Below, piece by piece: positions 43,672 through 52,638 of a DNA stretch of 64,000 nt. The DNA is taken from the NCBI RefSeq assembly GCF_006539565.1, contig NZ_BJNG01000005.1, positions 158,364-222,363 on the forward strand, in the 5' to 3' direction. Positions within the stretch are counted from its first letter, which is position 1, and the number at the start of each line of letters is the position of its first letter. Origin of the DNA: Pseudonocardia hydrocarbonoxydans (GTDB lineage: Bacteria; Actinomycetota; Actinomycetes; Mycobacteriales; Pseudonocardiaceae). The notes beneath the pieces were generated by a model that was not told where the DNA came from, searched no databases, and was given only the letters and a program-made list of their open reading frames with translations. Both the position numbers and the translations under genes were made by a program.

Positions 43672-44217
43672 ATGACCATGCGCGTCCTGCTCAGGGTCCT
43701 CGCCCCGCTGCTCGGCCTCGCGCTGGCCGCCGTCGGCGTCCTGCTCGTCATCGAGGTCGTCGCCGCGTGGGTGCGGACCCCCGCCACCACCGGCCTGCTC
43801 GTGCCCTGGCCCGACTGGCGGGCCTCGCTCGAGGCACTGACCTGGGCGAACACTCCGGTGCCCGCCATCGCGATCGGCGTGGCGGTCCTCGGTCTGCTGC
43901 TGTTGCTGGTGGGCCTGCTCGCCCGCCGCCACGACATCGCGCTGTCCTCCCCCGCGCCGGAGGTCACCGTGACCACCTCCCCGCGGGTGCTCGCCCGCCT
44001 GGTCGGGCGCCGCGTCCGCGCCGCCGACGGGGTGGCCGCCGCGTCGGTCACCGCCACCGGCCGCAAGGTCTCCGTGGGCGCGCAGGCGTGGAACGACGCC
44101 GGTCCCGAGCTCCGCGGCAGCGTCACCTCCACCGTCGACGAACTGCTCGACGAGCTGCCGCTGGCCCGCCGCCCGCGCGTCGCCGTCACCGTGCAGGAGA
44201 GGAAGGGTCCGCGATGA
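43672..44217 (+). CDS. Membrane protein of the DUF6286 type
   Basis: 181 residues. Two transmembrane segments (about 6-30 and 60-80) followed by a cytoplasmic domain: RVLARLVGRRVRAADGVAAA, GRKVSVGAQAW and PRVAVTVQERKGPR. This is the actinobacterial DUF6286 layout, regularly found with Asp23 and AmaP. ATG 43672 lies three bases after the previous stop and the gene ends in an ATGA overlap with the next. Confidence 0.78.
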   Translation: MTMRVLLRVLAPLLGLALAAVGVLLVIEVVAAWVRTPATTGLLVPWPDWRASLEALTWANTPVPAIAIGVAVLGLLLLLVGLLARRHDIALSSPAPEVTVTTSPRVLARLVGRRVRAADGVAAASVTATGRKVSVGAQAWNDAGPELRGSVTSTVDELLDELPLARRPRVAVTVQERKGPR

Positions 44218-44882
44218 CCGTATCGATGGACAAGTCGGCGTCGCCGGAGCAGCCGGTCGAGCCGCCACCCGCGTCGGGGGCGCTGCGGCGCCGCTCGCGC
44301 TCGGCCGTCGCCCGCTCCTCCGGCGGTGACCGGTCGTTGCTGGTGCTGCTCGGCCTGGTCCTGCTCGCCGCCGGGGTGCTGGTGGCCCTGCTCGCCTACG
44401 GGGTGTTCGGCACCGCGCGGGCCGGACGCCCGCTGCTCGACCCGGTAGTCGTCGACCTGCTGCGGGCCCAGCCCCTGGTCGCCCGGCTCGTCGCGATCGC
44501 GGCCGGTCTGCTGCTGCTCGTGCTCGGGCTGACCCGGGCCGCCCGGTCACTGCGCCCGGAGCGCAAGCCCGACCTGGTGATCGACCGCGGACCGACCACG
44601 GCCATCACCGTCAGCTCCTCCGCGGCCGCCGACGCGCTCGCCGCCCAGGCGGCCGAGCTGCCCGGCGTCGGCCGCGCGCGGGCCCGGATGGTCGGCACCG
44701 AGGACGCCCCCGCGCTGCGCGTCTGGGTGTGGCTCGCCGACGACGCCGACGTCCGTGACGTGCTGGAGAAGCTGCACGGGCAGGTGCTGACCTCGGCCCG
44801 CACCTCGCTCGGTCTGGTCGCCCTCCCGGTGGCCGTCCGCCTGGAGCTGGACCAGTCCACGGCCGGCCCGCGGGTCGCCTGA
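44214..44882 (+). CDS. amaP: AmaP-like alkaline shock response membrane anchor
   Basis: 222 residues. A basic/proline N-terminal tail, two transmembrane segments (about 42-62 and 88-108), then a cytoplasmic domain (ITVSSSAAADALAAQAAELP, VWVWLADDADVRDVLEKLHG). AmaP tethers Asp23 to the membrane in Staphylococcus; the layout here is the same. ATG 44214. Last gene of the operon. The homology is by arrangement and topology more than by strong sequence identity. Confidence 0.75.
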   Translation: MTVSMDKSASPEQPVEPPPASGALRRRSRSAVARSSGGDRSLLVLLGLVLLAAGVLVALLAYGVFGTARAGRPLLDPVVVDLLRAQPLVARLVAIAAGLLLLVLGLTRAARSLRPERKPDLVIDRGPTTAITVSSSAAADALAAQAAELPGVGRARARMVGTEDAPALRVWVWLADDADVRDVLEKLHGQVLTSARTSLGLVALPVAVRLELDQSTAGPRVA

Positions 44883-44926
44883 CCTTCACCGCTGCCACAC
44901 CCGCCCTGCGGCACGCTGCCCCGGTC

Positions 44927-46498
44927 ATGATCGGGAACCCGCGCAGCGTCGTCGCAGGGCTGCTGTGTCTGTGCGCCGTGCTCACCGGCTGCACGGTCGG
45001 CCCCTCGCAGCGCCCCCCGGTCGCCGTGCGCGGGCCGGACGTCGCCGCCGCTCCCCCCGCCGCCACCCCGGAGCCCTCCGCCCCCGCGGTGCCGCCCCTG
45101 CAGCCGCAGAACACCTCGATCCCGTTCGTCGACTGCACCGCGGGCGCGTTCGCCGCCTACGGCGTCACCGTCCCCGCCGACCGCACGCTGCGCGTCGAGT
45201 GCGGAGAGCTGCCCGTCCCCGCCGACCCGGCACGGCCGGAGCAGGGCAGCGTGCTGCTCGGCGTGCTGCGCGTCGGCCCCGCCGGCTCCCCGCTCGACGG
45301 GCCCCCGCTGCTCGCACTGGGCGACAGCGCGACGCTGCCCAGCGCCGGCCACGCCCTCGACGTCGCCGCACGCGCCTCCCCCGCCGTGCTCGACACCTTC
45401 ACCGTCCTCGGACTGGACCGCCGCGGTTCCGGCATCGACCGCATCGACTGCGCCGAACCCGCGGCCCGCGCCGCGCTCGTCGACGCCGACCCGGCCGCCA
45501 CCGCCGAGACCGACCTGGCCCCGCTGCTCGAACGGGCCCGCTCGGTCGTGCAGGACTGCAACCTGGCCCTGCCCTCCGCGCTGGGCGGGTTCCGCAGCGC
45601 CGCCACGGCCGCCGACGTGGAGCAGCTCCGGATCCGGCTCGGGGTCGCGCAGCTCTCCGCCGTCGGCGCGGGTGACGGCGCGGGCGCGCTCGACGTGTGG
45701 GCGCGCACCGCTCCCGGCGGCGTCGGCAGGCTGGTGCTCGACGGGCCGCCCGACCCGGCCGTCACCGAGCCCGAGCGCACCCGGGCGCGCGCCGCGACGG
45801 CCGAGGCGGCGTTCGACGCGTTCGCCCTGGACTGCACCGGCCGCGGCGCGTGCCCGCTCGGTCCCGACCCGCGCGCGGCCGTCACCGCGCTGGCGGACGC
45901 GCTGCGCGAGCGCCCGCTGCTCGCCGCCGACGGCCGCCGGCTCACCGCGGGCGCGGCGCTGCTGACCGTGCTCACGGTGCTGAACCGGCCCGAGGACCGG
46001 CCCGCCCTCGCCGCCGGGCTCGCCGCCGCGGCCGCGGGCGACCCCGCGCCCCTGCTCGGCCTGCTCGATCCCGTCGCGGGCCCGGCCGGGGGTTTCGACG
46101 CGATGCTCGCGACCGCCTGCAACGACAACCCGGCGCGGCTGTCCCCGCCCGAGGTCAGCACGCTCGCCACGGAGCTGCGGGCCGACCATCCGCTGATCGG
46201 CGGCACGCTCGCCCTCGGCCTGCTGGCCTGCGCACCGTGGCCCGCGGGGGGTGCGACGGAGGTGTCGCCGCCCGCCGGCGCGCTGCCGCCGGTCCTCGTC
46301 GTCGGCACCGTCGCCGATCCGCGTCACCCCGCCGAGGGAGCCCGCCGGGTCGCCGAGCGGCTCCCGGCCGGCGCGTTCGTCACCTGGCAGGGGGCGGGCA
46401 CGGGGGCCTATCCCCGCACGCCGTGCGTCCGCTCCGCGGTGGAGGCCCTGCTGGTCGACGGGCTGCTGCCGGCGTCGGGCACGCTCTGCCCCCCGTGA
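44927..46498 (+). CDS. Alpha/beta-hydrolase-fold lipoprotein with lost catalytic residues (tripeptidyl-aminopeptidase-like)
   Basis: 523 residues. Lipoprotein signal with lipobox LTGCT (Cys about 22), Pro/Ala-rich linker, then a hydrolase fold like the SCO7095/Tap family with C-terminal TAP-like domain (VLVVGTVADPRHPAEGARRV, then PCVRSAVEALLVDGLLPASG). The nucleophile elbow, normally GxSxG, reads GAGDGAG: Ser is replaced by Asp. The catalytic His region, normally GHG, reads GTGAY. Only the Asp in ADPRHP remains. So it is probably not a serine peptidase; a binding role, or different chemistry, is possible. Confidence 0.8.
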   Translation: MIGNPRSVVAGLLCLCAVLTGCTVGPSQRPPVAVRGPDVAAAPPAATPEPSAPAVPPLQPQNTSIPFVDCTAGAFAAYGVTVPADRTLRVECGELPVPADPARPEQGSVLLGVLRVGPAGSPLDGPPLLALGDSATLPSAGHALDVAARASPAVLDTFTVLGLDRRGSGIDRIDCAEPAARAALVDADPAATAETDLAPLLERARSVVQDCNLALPSALGGFRSAATAADVEQLRIRLGVAQLSAVGAGDGAGALDVWARTAPGGVGRLVLDGPPDPAVTEPERTRARAATAEAAFDAFALDCTGRGACPLGPDPRAAVTALADALRERPLLAADGRRLTAGAALLTVLTVLNRPEDRPALAAGLAAAAAGDPAPLLGLLDPVAGPAGGFDAMLATACNDNPARLSPPEVSTLATELRADHPLIGGTLALGLLACAPWPAGGATEVSPPAGALPPVLVVGTVADPRHPAEGARRVAERLPAGAFVTWQGAGTGAYPRTPCVRSAVEALLVDGLLPASGTLCPP

Positions 46499-46504
46499 GA
46501 CCGG

Positions 46505-47863
46505 TCAGGTCGTGCAGTAGGTCTCCTGCGCGATGTCGACGAGGTCGGCGGCCTCGGCCCGGGTGACCGACGGCAGCGACGCCGGCAGCGCACGGGCGAT
46601 CCGGGCCTCGTCGACGCCGTCCGCGAGCTCCCCGCACACCAGCTCGGCGGCCTCGGTCTCGGCCGCACCGCCCTGGCTGGTGGGCACCCCGGCCTCGCGC
46701 AGCGCCGCCAGGAACTCGGTGCCGCGCTCGGAGAGCGGGTCGCCCTGGCTCAGGGCGGGGGCGTCGGCCCCCGCGTCCGTCGCGGCGGCGGCCGGCAGCT
46801 GCGGCACCGCGGGCGCGGCGGCCTCCACCACGGCCGCCGGCTCCATCGTGTCGGCGCCGCTGTTGAGCCACACGACACCGGACAGCGCGAGCGCGCCGAC
46901 CGCGGCACCCGCGGCCAGCCTCGGGGCGCGGCGGCGGAACAGGCCCCTGCGGGCCCGGCGGGCGGCCCGGCGCCCGCCCGTCGCGGACGCGCCGGTCGTG
47001 GGCGCGTCGTCGTCGTTCTCGTACCGGTCGTCGTCGGGGTCGGCCGCGGCCCGGCGACGGCGGCCGGCGGCGACGAGGGGCTGCTCGTCCTCCGCCTGCT
47101 CCTCGGCCGGGTCCTGCGCCACCGCGGTGGCGTCGACGAGCTCGGTCACCGGCTCGTCGACGACGAGCGGCTCGGAGAACACCGTCGTCTCGGCGGCCGA
47201 CCGGCGGCGCTCCGCCCGCCCGCCCGGGGCGACCGGCGCGTCGTCGGGGTGTGCGGCGTCGGGGTACGCGGCGTCGGCCGGCGCGGCGTGACGGGCCGGC
47301 TCAGGACGCGGCGCGGGCACGACGTGGTGCAGCACGTCGGTGTCCGGCGCGGGGTCGGCCAACGGCGGCCCGGGGTGGAACGGGTCCTCGGGCGCACCGT
47401 GGCGGGGTCCCGCGGCCCACGGCGGCGCGGGGTGGGTCCCGACTCCCACGGCGAGCGGGTCCCCGAGGTCGGGACGCCCGGTGACGCCGAGTTCGGCGTC
47501 GGCCTGCACGGCGGCGCGGGCGGCGGCACCGGCCTCCACCGCGGCCCGGGCGGCGGCGTCCGCGGCGGCGGCGGCGCGGGCCGCCAGCTCGATGGCGGCC
47601 TTCGCGTCCGCGGCCGCGGACGCGGCCCGGGCCTCGGCGGCACGGGCGTTGGCCTCGGCGGCCTGCCGGCGCACGGCCGGGTCCGGCCGGGCGGGGGACA
47701 GGACGTCCTCGCCGGAGAACAGGACGTCGTGGCCGGAGGACAGGACGTCCTGGCCGTAGGACGGGACGTCGTGGCCCGGCGACGTGTGGTGGCCGGGGTC
47801 GGCCCCGTACCCGCCGCCGTACCCGCGGCCGCCGCCGATCTCCGTCATCGGAGTACTCGACAT
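46505..47863 (-). CDS. Large membrane-anchored protein with C-terminal DUF732-like domain
   Basis: 452 residues. Residues 15-45 are imperfect repeats (SYGQDVLSSGHDVLFSGEDV). Residues 55-115 are a long Ala-rich helix (AAEARAASAAADAKAAIELA). Then a Pro/Asp-rich region, a basic cluster (RRAARRARRGLFRRRAP), a single transmembrane helix (LAAGAAVGALALSGVVWL), and an external C-terminal domain FLAALREAGVPTSQ, ELVCGELADGVDEARIARAL, AQETYC with the two conserved Cys of DUF732. So the N-terminus stays in the cytoplasm. ATG 47863 is chosen; its TMTEIGG-like start is not conserved enough to be sure. Confidence 0.65.
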   Translation of the reverse strand: MSSTPMTEIGGGRGYGGGYGADPGHHTSPGHDVPSYGQDVLSSGHDVLFSGEDVLSPARPDPAVRRQAAEANARAAEARAASAAADAKAAIELAARAAAAADAAARAAVEAGAAARAAVQADAELGVTGRPDLGDPLAVGVGTHPAPPWAAGPRHGAPEDPFHPGPPLADPAPDTDVLHHVVPAPRPEPARHAAPADAAYPDAAHPDDAPVAPGGRAERRRSAAETTVFSEPLVVDEPVTELVDATAVAQDPAEEQAEDEQPLVAAGRRRRAAADPDDDRYENDDDAPTTGASATGGRRAARRARRGLFRRRAPRLAAGAAVGALALSGVVWLNSGADTMEPAAVVEAAAPAVPQLPAAAATDAGADAPALSQGDPLSERGTEFLAALREAGVPTSQGGAAETEAAELVCGELADGVDEARIARALPASLPSVTRAEAADLVDIAQETYCTT

Positions 47864-48051
47864 CGTGCACCCCCCGTCGGACCCGGGCCCCTGCGGCCCG
47901 TCGTCACAGGGTTCAACGACCGTGTGTGGTGGAGGAAGCGCAAATACGTCCATACGAGTGGACGCCGTCCGGCGTGTCGTCACCGGGGACCGTTGCTGCG
48001 TCCACCAGAGGGTGATCTGGTGCGCATGTGGGGTGCCCGGGGCACCTCACG

Positions 48052-49077
48052 TCACCGGGGTGGAGCATCCCCCGACGGCTCCTTGGCCCGACTGGGCTGC
48101 ACCCGCATCGGCTCGCCCGGCATCTTCGGGTACTCCGGGGGATACGGCAGCTCCCCGCGCGGATCGGCGGCGTACCACTCCAGCGCGGTGCCCAGGTCGC
48201 CCACCGCCGCGTCCATCCCCTCGTGCGGGTCGCCCCGCTCGGCCAGCAGTCCCGGCACGGTGCGCACGTCGAAGTCCTCCGGCTCGACGTCGGGCAGCTG
48301 CTCCCAGGTCAACGGCATCGACACCGTGGCCCGCGGCCGGCCCCGCACCGACCAGGCCGAGGCGACGGTGCGGTCGCGGGCGGCCTGGTTGAAGTCGAGG
48401 AACACCCGCTCGCCGCGCTCCTCCTTCCACCACGCCACGGTCGCCCGGTCCGGCAGCCGGTCCGAGACCCGCCGCGCGATCGCGATGACCGCGTGCCGGA
48501 CGTCGACGAAGTCCCACTCGGGGCGGATCCGGGCGAAGACGTGGATGCCGCGCCCGCCCGAGGTCTTCGGCCAGCCGACGAGCCCGGCCTCGTCGAGCAC
48601 CTCGCGCAGCACGGCCGCCACGGCGCGGGCGTCGGCGAAACCGGTGCCGGGCTGGGGGTCGAGGTCGATGCGCAGCTCGTCGGGCCGGTCGGGGTCGGCG
48701 CGGCGCACCGGCCAGGGGTGGAAGTCGAAGGTGCCCATGTTGGCCGCCCACAACAGCACCGCGGGCTCGGTGGGGCACAGCGACTCCGCGGTGCGGCCGC
48801 TGGGGAAGGTGACGCGGGCGGTCTGCGCGTAGTCCGGCGCGCCCTTGGGCAGGCGCTTGCCGTAGAACGGCTCGCCCTCGACGCCGTCGGGGTAGCGCTT
48901 GAGGTTGGTGGGCCGCTCGTACAGGGCGCGCAGCAGCGGGTCCGCGACGGCGAGGTAGTAGTGCACGACCTCCCGCTTGGTGATCCCCGGGCCGGGGAAG
49001 TACACCTTGTCCCCGCTGGTCAGGCGCACCTCCCGACCGCCGACGGAGAGCAGCTCGACCGGTGCCTTGGACGCCAC
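48052..49077 (-). CDS. ligD: LigD-type polymerase domain (non-homologous end-joining primase-polymerase)
   Basis: 341 residues, polymerase domain only. DKVYFPGPGITKREVVHYYL, LWAANMGTFDFHPWPVRRAD, ELRIDLDPQPGTGFADARAV (the DxD metal site) and KTSGGRGIHVFARIRPEWDF (SGGxGxHV) are AEP-superfamily motifs of LigD-Pol. It can add ribonucleotides or fill gaps at DNA ends with Ku and ligase. No Ku, ligase or nuclease domain is nearby, so it belongs to the split-domain type. GTG 49077. Convergence is absent: the next gene starts divergently at 49110. Confidence 0.9.
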   Translation of the reverse strand: MASKAPVELLSVGGREVRLTSGDKVYFPGPGITKREVVHYYLAVADPLLRALYERPTNLKRYPDGVEGEPFYGKRLPKGAPDYAQTARVTFPSGRTAESLCPTEPAVLLWAANMGTFDFHPWPVRRADPDRPDELRIDLDPQPGTGFADARAVAAVLREVLDEAGLVGWPKTSGGRGIHVFARIRPEWDFVDVRHAVIAIARRVSDRLPDRATVAWWKEERGERVFLDFNQAARDRTVASAWSVRGRPRATVSMPLTWEQLPDVEPEDFDVRTVPGLLAERGDPHEGMDAAVGDLGTALEWYAADPRGELPYPPEYPKMPGEPMRVQPSRAKEPSGDAPPR

Positions 49078-49109
49078 GGACCGGCACGCTACTCCGCTAC
49101 CCTGACCGC

Positions 49110-49403
49110 GTGCCCGAACTCCAGCCGGATCGCTCCCCCCGGTTCGACGACGAACTGCTCGGGCTCGACCCCGCCGACCCCGAGGCCCAGGCGTTCGCCG
49201 CCCACCTCGACCGGATGCAGCGGCAGCGTCCCGCCTACACCGTGGAGGGCTACCTCGACGGCGTGCGCGACTTCGCCGAGTCCGCCAACCGCGCCGAGGG
49301 CGGCCGCCGCCTCGGGGCCGTGCTGGTCGCCGGGCTGCTGCTCGCGGTGGCCGCGTTCCTGGTGTGGGAGGCCCTGATGTTCGTGGTGGCGACGTGGCTG
49401 TGA
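49110..49403 (+). CDS. Small single-pass membrane protein
   Basis: 97 residues. N-terminal soluble part (SPRFDDELLGLDPADPEAQA, FAAHLDRMQRQRPAYTVEGY) and one C-terminal transmembrane helix (LGAVLVAGLLLAVAAFLVWE). Tail-anchored-like. GTG 49110. Homologues are common in actinobacteria but not characterised. Downstream msrB starts 60 bases after the stop. Confidence 0.75.
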   Translation: MPELQPDRSPRFDDELLGLDPADPEAQAFAAHLDRMQRQRPAYTVEGYLDGVRDFAESANRAEGGRRLGAVLVAGLLLAVAAFLVWEALMFVVATWL

Positions 49404-49462
49404 GGGACGTCCTCGCCCGCGTGCGCGGCGCGCTGTCGGGGTCCGGACGTAGCCTGGGACGC

Positions 49463-49888
49463 ATGGATCCCGTCACCGAGCCCGAGGCGCAGGTCGTCAA
49501 GTCCGACGCGGAGTGGCGCGAGCTGCTCACCCCCGCCGAGTACCAGGTGCTGCGGCAGGCCGGCACCGAGCGACCCTTCGTCGGGGAGTACACGGACACC
49601 AAGACCGAGGGCGTCTACGCCTGCCGCGCCTGCGGGGCCGAGCTGTTCCGCAGCGACACCAAGTTCGAGTCGCACTGCGGGTGGCCGTCGTTCTACACGC
49701 CGCTGGCGGGCGACGCGGTCATCGAGCGCACCGACGTCTCGATGGGCATGAAGCGCGTCGAGGTCGTCTGCGCGGCCTGCCACAGCCACCTCGGGCACGT
49801 GTTCGAGGGCGAGGGTTACGGCACCCCCACCGACCTGCGCTACTGCATCAACTCGATCTCGATGCGGCTGATCGAGAAGGACGGGTAG
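49463..49888 (+). CDS. msrB: Peptide-methionine (R)-S-oxide reductase
   Basis: 141 residues. Zinc-binding Cys54/57 and Cys103/106 (CRAC, CAAC) and catalytic Cys128 in RYCINSISMRL; HCGWPSFY and GHVFEGEG are classic. It repairs oxidised methionine in proteins using thioredoxin. Candidate resolving cysteines fit the form lacking a separate N-terminal domain. ATG 49463. Confidence 0.96.
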   Translation: MDPVTEPEAQVVKSDAEWRELLTPAEYQVLRQAGTERPFVGEYTDTKTEGVYACRACGAELFRSDTKFESHCGWPSFYTPLAGDAVIERTDVSMGMKRVEVVCAACHSHLGHVFEGEGYGTPTDLRYCINSISMRLIEKDG

Positions 49889-49935
49889 TCGCCCCCGACA
49901 CGTCTGGGCACCGAGCTGCGCAGCCAGGGCCCGGG

Positions 49936-50343
49936 TCAGCAGTCCTCGTCCAGCTTCACCGCGCCGAACTCGATGCCCGACGTCGGGGTGATCTCCTCGC
50001 CGGGTGCGACGTTCTGGTCGCAGACCCGCCAGTTGGCGTCGAGGACCTGGTTACGGCCCTGGCCGGTGGCGTCGCGGGACGTGGTGATGGCGATGCCGAA
50101 GTCGGTGAGCGCCTGGATGGCGTTCTGGGCGTCCTGGAGGTTCTCGCCGACCAGGTCGGGCATCACCCAGCTGGTCGGTGCGACCGGCTCCGCGGGCAGG
50201 GCGGCGGACCCGGGCGTCGGGTCCGGTGCGACGGTCGTCGGCGGGACGGGCGCGGGCGCGGCAGCGGGCGCGGGTGCCTGGCCGCAGCCGGCGACGGTGA
50301 CGAGCAGGAGGGCGAGCAGGGCGGTGCGCCCGAGTCGGATCAT
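49936..50343 (-). CDS. Lipoprotein with a PASTA domain
   Basis: 135 residues. Lipobox VAGCG (Cys about 20), Ala/Pro/Thr-rich linker, then one PASTA domain: VMPDLVGENLQDAQNAIQAL, ending DANWRVCDQNVAPGEEITP. PASTA domains bind muropeptides or beta-lactam-like ligands in cell-wall kinases; here the domain is exported and lipid-anchored without a kinase. Role unknown. ATG 50343. Confidence 0.85.
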   Translation of the reverse strand: MIRLGRTALLALLLVTVAGCGQAPAPAAAPAPVPPTTVAPDPTPGSAALPAEPVAPTSWVMPDLVGENLQDAQNAIQALTDFGIAITTSRDATGQGRNQVLDANWRVCDQNVAPGEEITPTSGIEFGAVKLDEDC

Positions 50344-50450
50344 GTCCCGACTTCGCTCTCCGCGTCCGAGGGGTTACACACAGCTCATCGCGCTGCCGGC
50401 CCCGGTCTGCTCCACACCGACCGCGCCGGCCCGACGACGGCCGGGACGTG

Positions 50451-51146
50451 TCACGGCAGCGCGGACACCAGTGCCTGCACCGCCACCCGGGGCCCGGTGA
50501 AGAACGGCACCTCCTCGCGCACGTGCCGGCGGGCCTCGGTGGCACGCAGGTCGCGCATCAGGTCGACGATGCGGTCGAGCGCGTCGCACTCGAAGGCCAG
50601 GATCCACTCGTAGTCGCCCAGGGCGAACGCGGGCACGGTGTTGGCGCGCACGTCGGCGTACCCGCGGGCGGCCTTGCCGTGGTCGGCGAGCATGGTGCGG
50701 CGCTCGTCGTCGGGGAGCAGGTACCAATCCAGCGACCGGACGAAGGGGTACACGCAGACGTAGCGCTTCGGGTCCTCGCCCGCCACGAACGCCGGGACGT
50801 GGCTCTTGTTGAACTCCGCGGGCCGGTGCAGCGCCACCTGGCTCCACACCGGCACGCTCGCGCGGCCCAGCGCGGTGTCGCGGCGCAGGTCGGCATAGGC
50901 GCCCTGCAGGGCCTCGACGTTGTCGGCGTGCCACCAGACCAGGTAGTCGGCGTCGGCGCGCATGCCCGCGAGGTCGTAGACGCCGCGGACGACGACGCCC
51001 TTGGCCGCGAGCCCGTCGAGGTACTCGGCGGCCTCCGCGGCGGGGGTGGACCGGTCGTCACCGAGGCGGCCGGGTTCGGCGCGGAACACCGACCACATCG
51101 TGTAGCGGATGGTGCTGTTGAGCTCGGCGTAGTCGAGGCGGGCCAT
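50451..51146 (-). CDS. hemQ: Coproheme decarboxylase (HemQ/ChdC)
   Basis: 231 residues, chlorite-dismutase fold. [73 protein letters not shown] (haem-ligand His region), [15 protein letters not shown]. It converts coproheme to haem b with hydrogen peroxide, the final step of the coproporphyrin-dependent pathway of Gram-positive bacteria. ATG 51146. Third in the run hemE-hemG-hemQ on the minus strand. Confidence 0.94.
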   Translation of the reverse strand: MARLDYAELNSTIRYTMWSVFRAEPGRLGDDRSTPAAEAAEYLDGLAAKGVVVRGVYDLAGMRADADYLVWWHADNVEALQGAYADLRRDTALGRASVPVWSQVALHRPAEFNKSHVPAFVAGEDPKRYVCVYPFVRSLDWYLLPDDERRTMLADHGKAARGYADVRANTVPAFALGDYEWILAFECDALDRIVDLMRDLRATEARRHVREEVPFFTGPRVAVQALVSALP

Positions 51147-51192
51147 GGTCCCATCGTGCCATCCGCGGCGATCGGCACGCCGACGCGGCCGG

Positions 51193-52638
51193 TCAGGCCG
51201 GGACGAGTCCGGCGGCCACCCGCTCGGCCGCCGCCCGGCCCGTCGCCACGCAGGCCGGCACGCCGACGCCGTGCAGCGCCGCCCCGGCCACGGCGACCCC
51301 GGCCGGCAGCCCGCCCTCGATCCCGGCGACGCGGTCGAGGTGCCCGACGCCGTACTGCGGCAGGCCACCGCCCCAGCGCTGGACGTGCACCGCGACCGGC
51401 TCCGCGGTGACGCCGGTGAGCGCGGCGAGATCGGCCCGGACGCGGGCGACGAGCGTGGCGTCGTCGACCTGGAGGGTGGCAGCCTCGCCGAACCGGCCCA
51501 GCGAGGCCCGCAGCCGGACCAGCCCGTCGCCGCCCAGATGGGACCACTTCGTCGACGAGTGCGTGACCCCCTTGACGTGCAGCGGCTCCCCCGCGGCGAC
51601 GAGCACCCCCGAGGTGGGCGGCAGCGCGACCGCGGCCGGGTAGGCCAGCGCGACCACCACCGACGACGCCAGCTCGATCTCCCCCGCCGCCCGCCCCGCG
51701 GGGCCGCCGAGCAGCTTCGCGAGCACGGGGGCGGGCACCGCGAGCACCACGGCGTCGACGTCGAGCGCCTCCGGCGCCGTGGTCGGCCCCAGCACCAGCC
51801 GCCAGCCGCCGGTGCGCCGCTCCAGTGCCCGCACGGTGACGCCGAGCCGCAGCTCCGGGCGTGCGGCGGCGACGAGCGCGTCCAGCAGCACCCGGTAGCC
51901 GCCCGGCACGGCCCCGAACACCGGCCCGCCCGTCGCACCCGCGGCCGGACCCGGTCGCCCGGATCCCCCGACTCGCGCGTCGGCCCCCGCGAGTCGGGAC
52001 TTCTGTGCGACCGAGTCCGGCGCGGAGTGCGCCGTGACGGTGTCGGCCGCGGCGGTGAGGGACGGCGCGCCCACGTCGAGGGCGGCGGCCAGGGCAGGGA
52101 CCGTGGCGCGCAGGCCGAGCGCGTCGACGCGGCCCGCGTAGACCCCGCCCAGCAGCGGGTCGGCCAGCCGGTCGGCGATCTCGTCGCCGAAGCGGTCGCG
52201 CAGCAGGTGTCCCAGTGCCACGTCGGTGCCGGGATCCCAGGCCAGCGGCCGGGCGGGCTCGGCCGCCACCGCGGCGACCCCGGCCGGGGACAGCAGCGCG
52301 TCGAGGCGGGCGGCGCTGGTGGGCACCCCCAGCAGCGTGCCGCCGGGCAGCGGGGCGGTGCGCCCGCCCGCGCGAATCGTGGCCGACGCCGCCGTGGGGT
52401 GCACCGCCGGGCCCTGGCCCAGCTCGGCCAGCAGTGCCGGCACCTCGGGGCGCCGCGCCAGGAACGCCTCCGCGCCGACGTCGACGGGCATTCCCCCCAG
52501 GTCGACGGTGTGCAGCACGCCGCCGACCCGGTCGCGCTGCTCCAGGACCGTGATGGTGACGGCGTCGCCGAGCAGGGTGCGCAGCCGGTGCGCGGCGGCG
52601 AGACCGGAGACGCCGGCCCCGACGACTCCTACCCTCAC
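51193..52638 (-). CDS. hemG: Coproporphyrinogen III / protoporphyrinogen oxidase (HemY/CgoX type)
   Basis: 481 residues. FAD motif [41 protein letters not shown], and C-terminal [20 protein letters not shown], then [13 protein letters not shown]. It oxidises coproporphyrinogen III in the HemQ pathway; the symbol hemY or cgoX is also used. GTG 52638 overlaps the hemE stop (GTGA). Residues about 205-228 ([20 protein letters not shown]) are encoded by a dispersed palindromic repeat (51967-52015) inserted in frame in a loop before PVFGAVPGG. Confidence 0.92.
   Translation of the reverse strand: MRVGVVGAGVSGLAAAHRLRTLLGDAVTITVLEQRDRVGGVLHTVDLGGMPVDVGAEAFLARRPEVPALLAELGQGPAVHPTAASATIRAGGRTAPLPGGTLLGVPTSAARLDALLSPAGVAAVAAEPARPLAWDPGTDVALGHLLRDRFGDEIADRLADPLLGGVYAGRVDALGLRATVPALAAALDVGAPSLTAAADTVTAHSAPDSVAQKSRLAGADARVGGSGRPGPAAGATGGPVFGAVPGGYRVLLDALVAAARPELRLGVTVRALERRTGGWRLVLGPTTAPEALDVDAVVLAVPAPVLAKLLGGPAGRAAGEIELASSVVVALAYPAAVALPPTSGVLVAAGEPLHVKGVTHSSTKWSHLGGDGLVRLRASLGRFGEAATLQVDDATLVARVRADLAALTGVTAEPVAVHVQRWGGGLPQYGVGHLDRVAGIEGGLPAGVAVAGAALHGVGVPACVATGRAAAERVAAGLVPA
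51967..52015. repeat. Dispersed palindromic repeat family A inside hemG
   Basis: CCCGACTCGCG (51967-51977) and CGCGAGTCGGG (51988-51998) are perfect 11-base arms, followed by ACTTCTGTGCGACCGAG. Bases 51988-52015 match 33371-33398 at 26 of 28 positions. The frame of hemG stays open through it. Confidence 0.8.

Noticed and set aside
44927..46498. Calling this gene a functional tripeptidyl aminopeptidase
   Set aside because: Two of three catalytic residues are missing, so activity is not supported.
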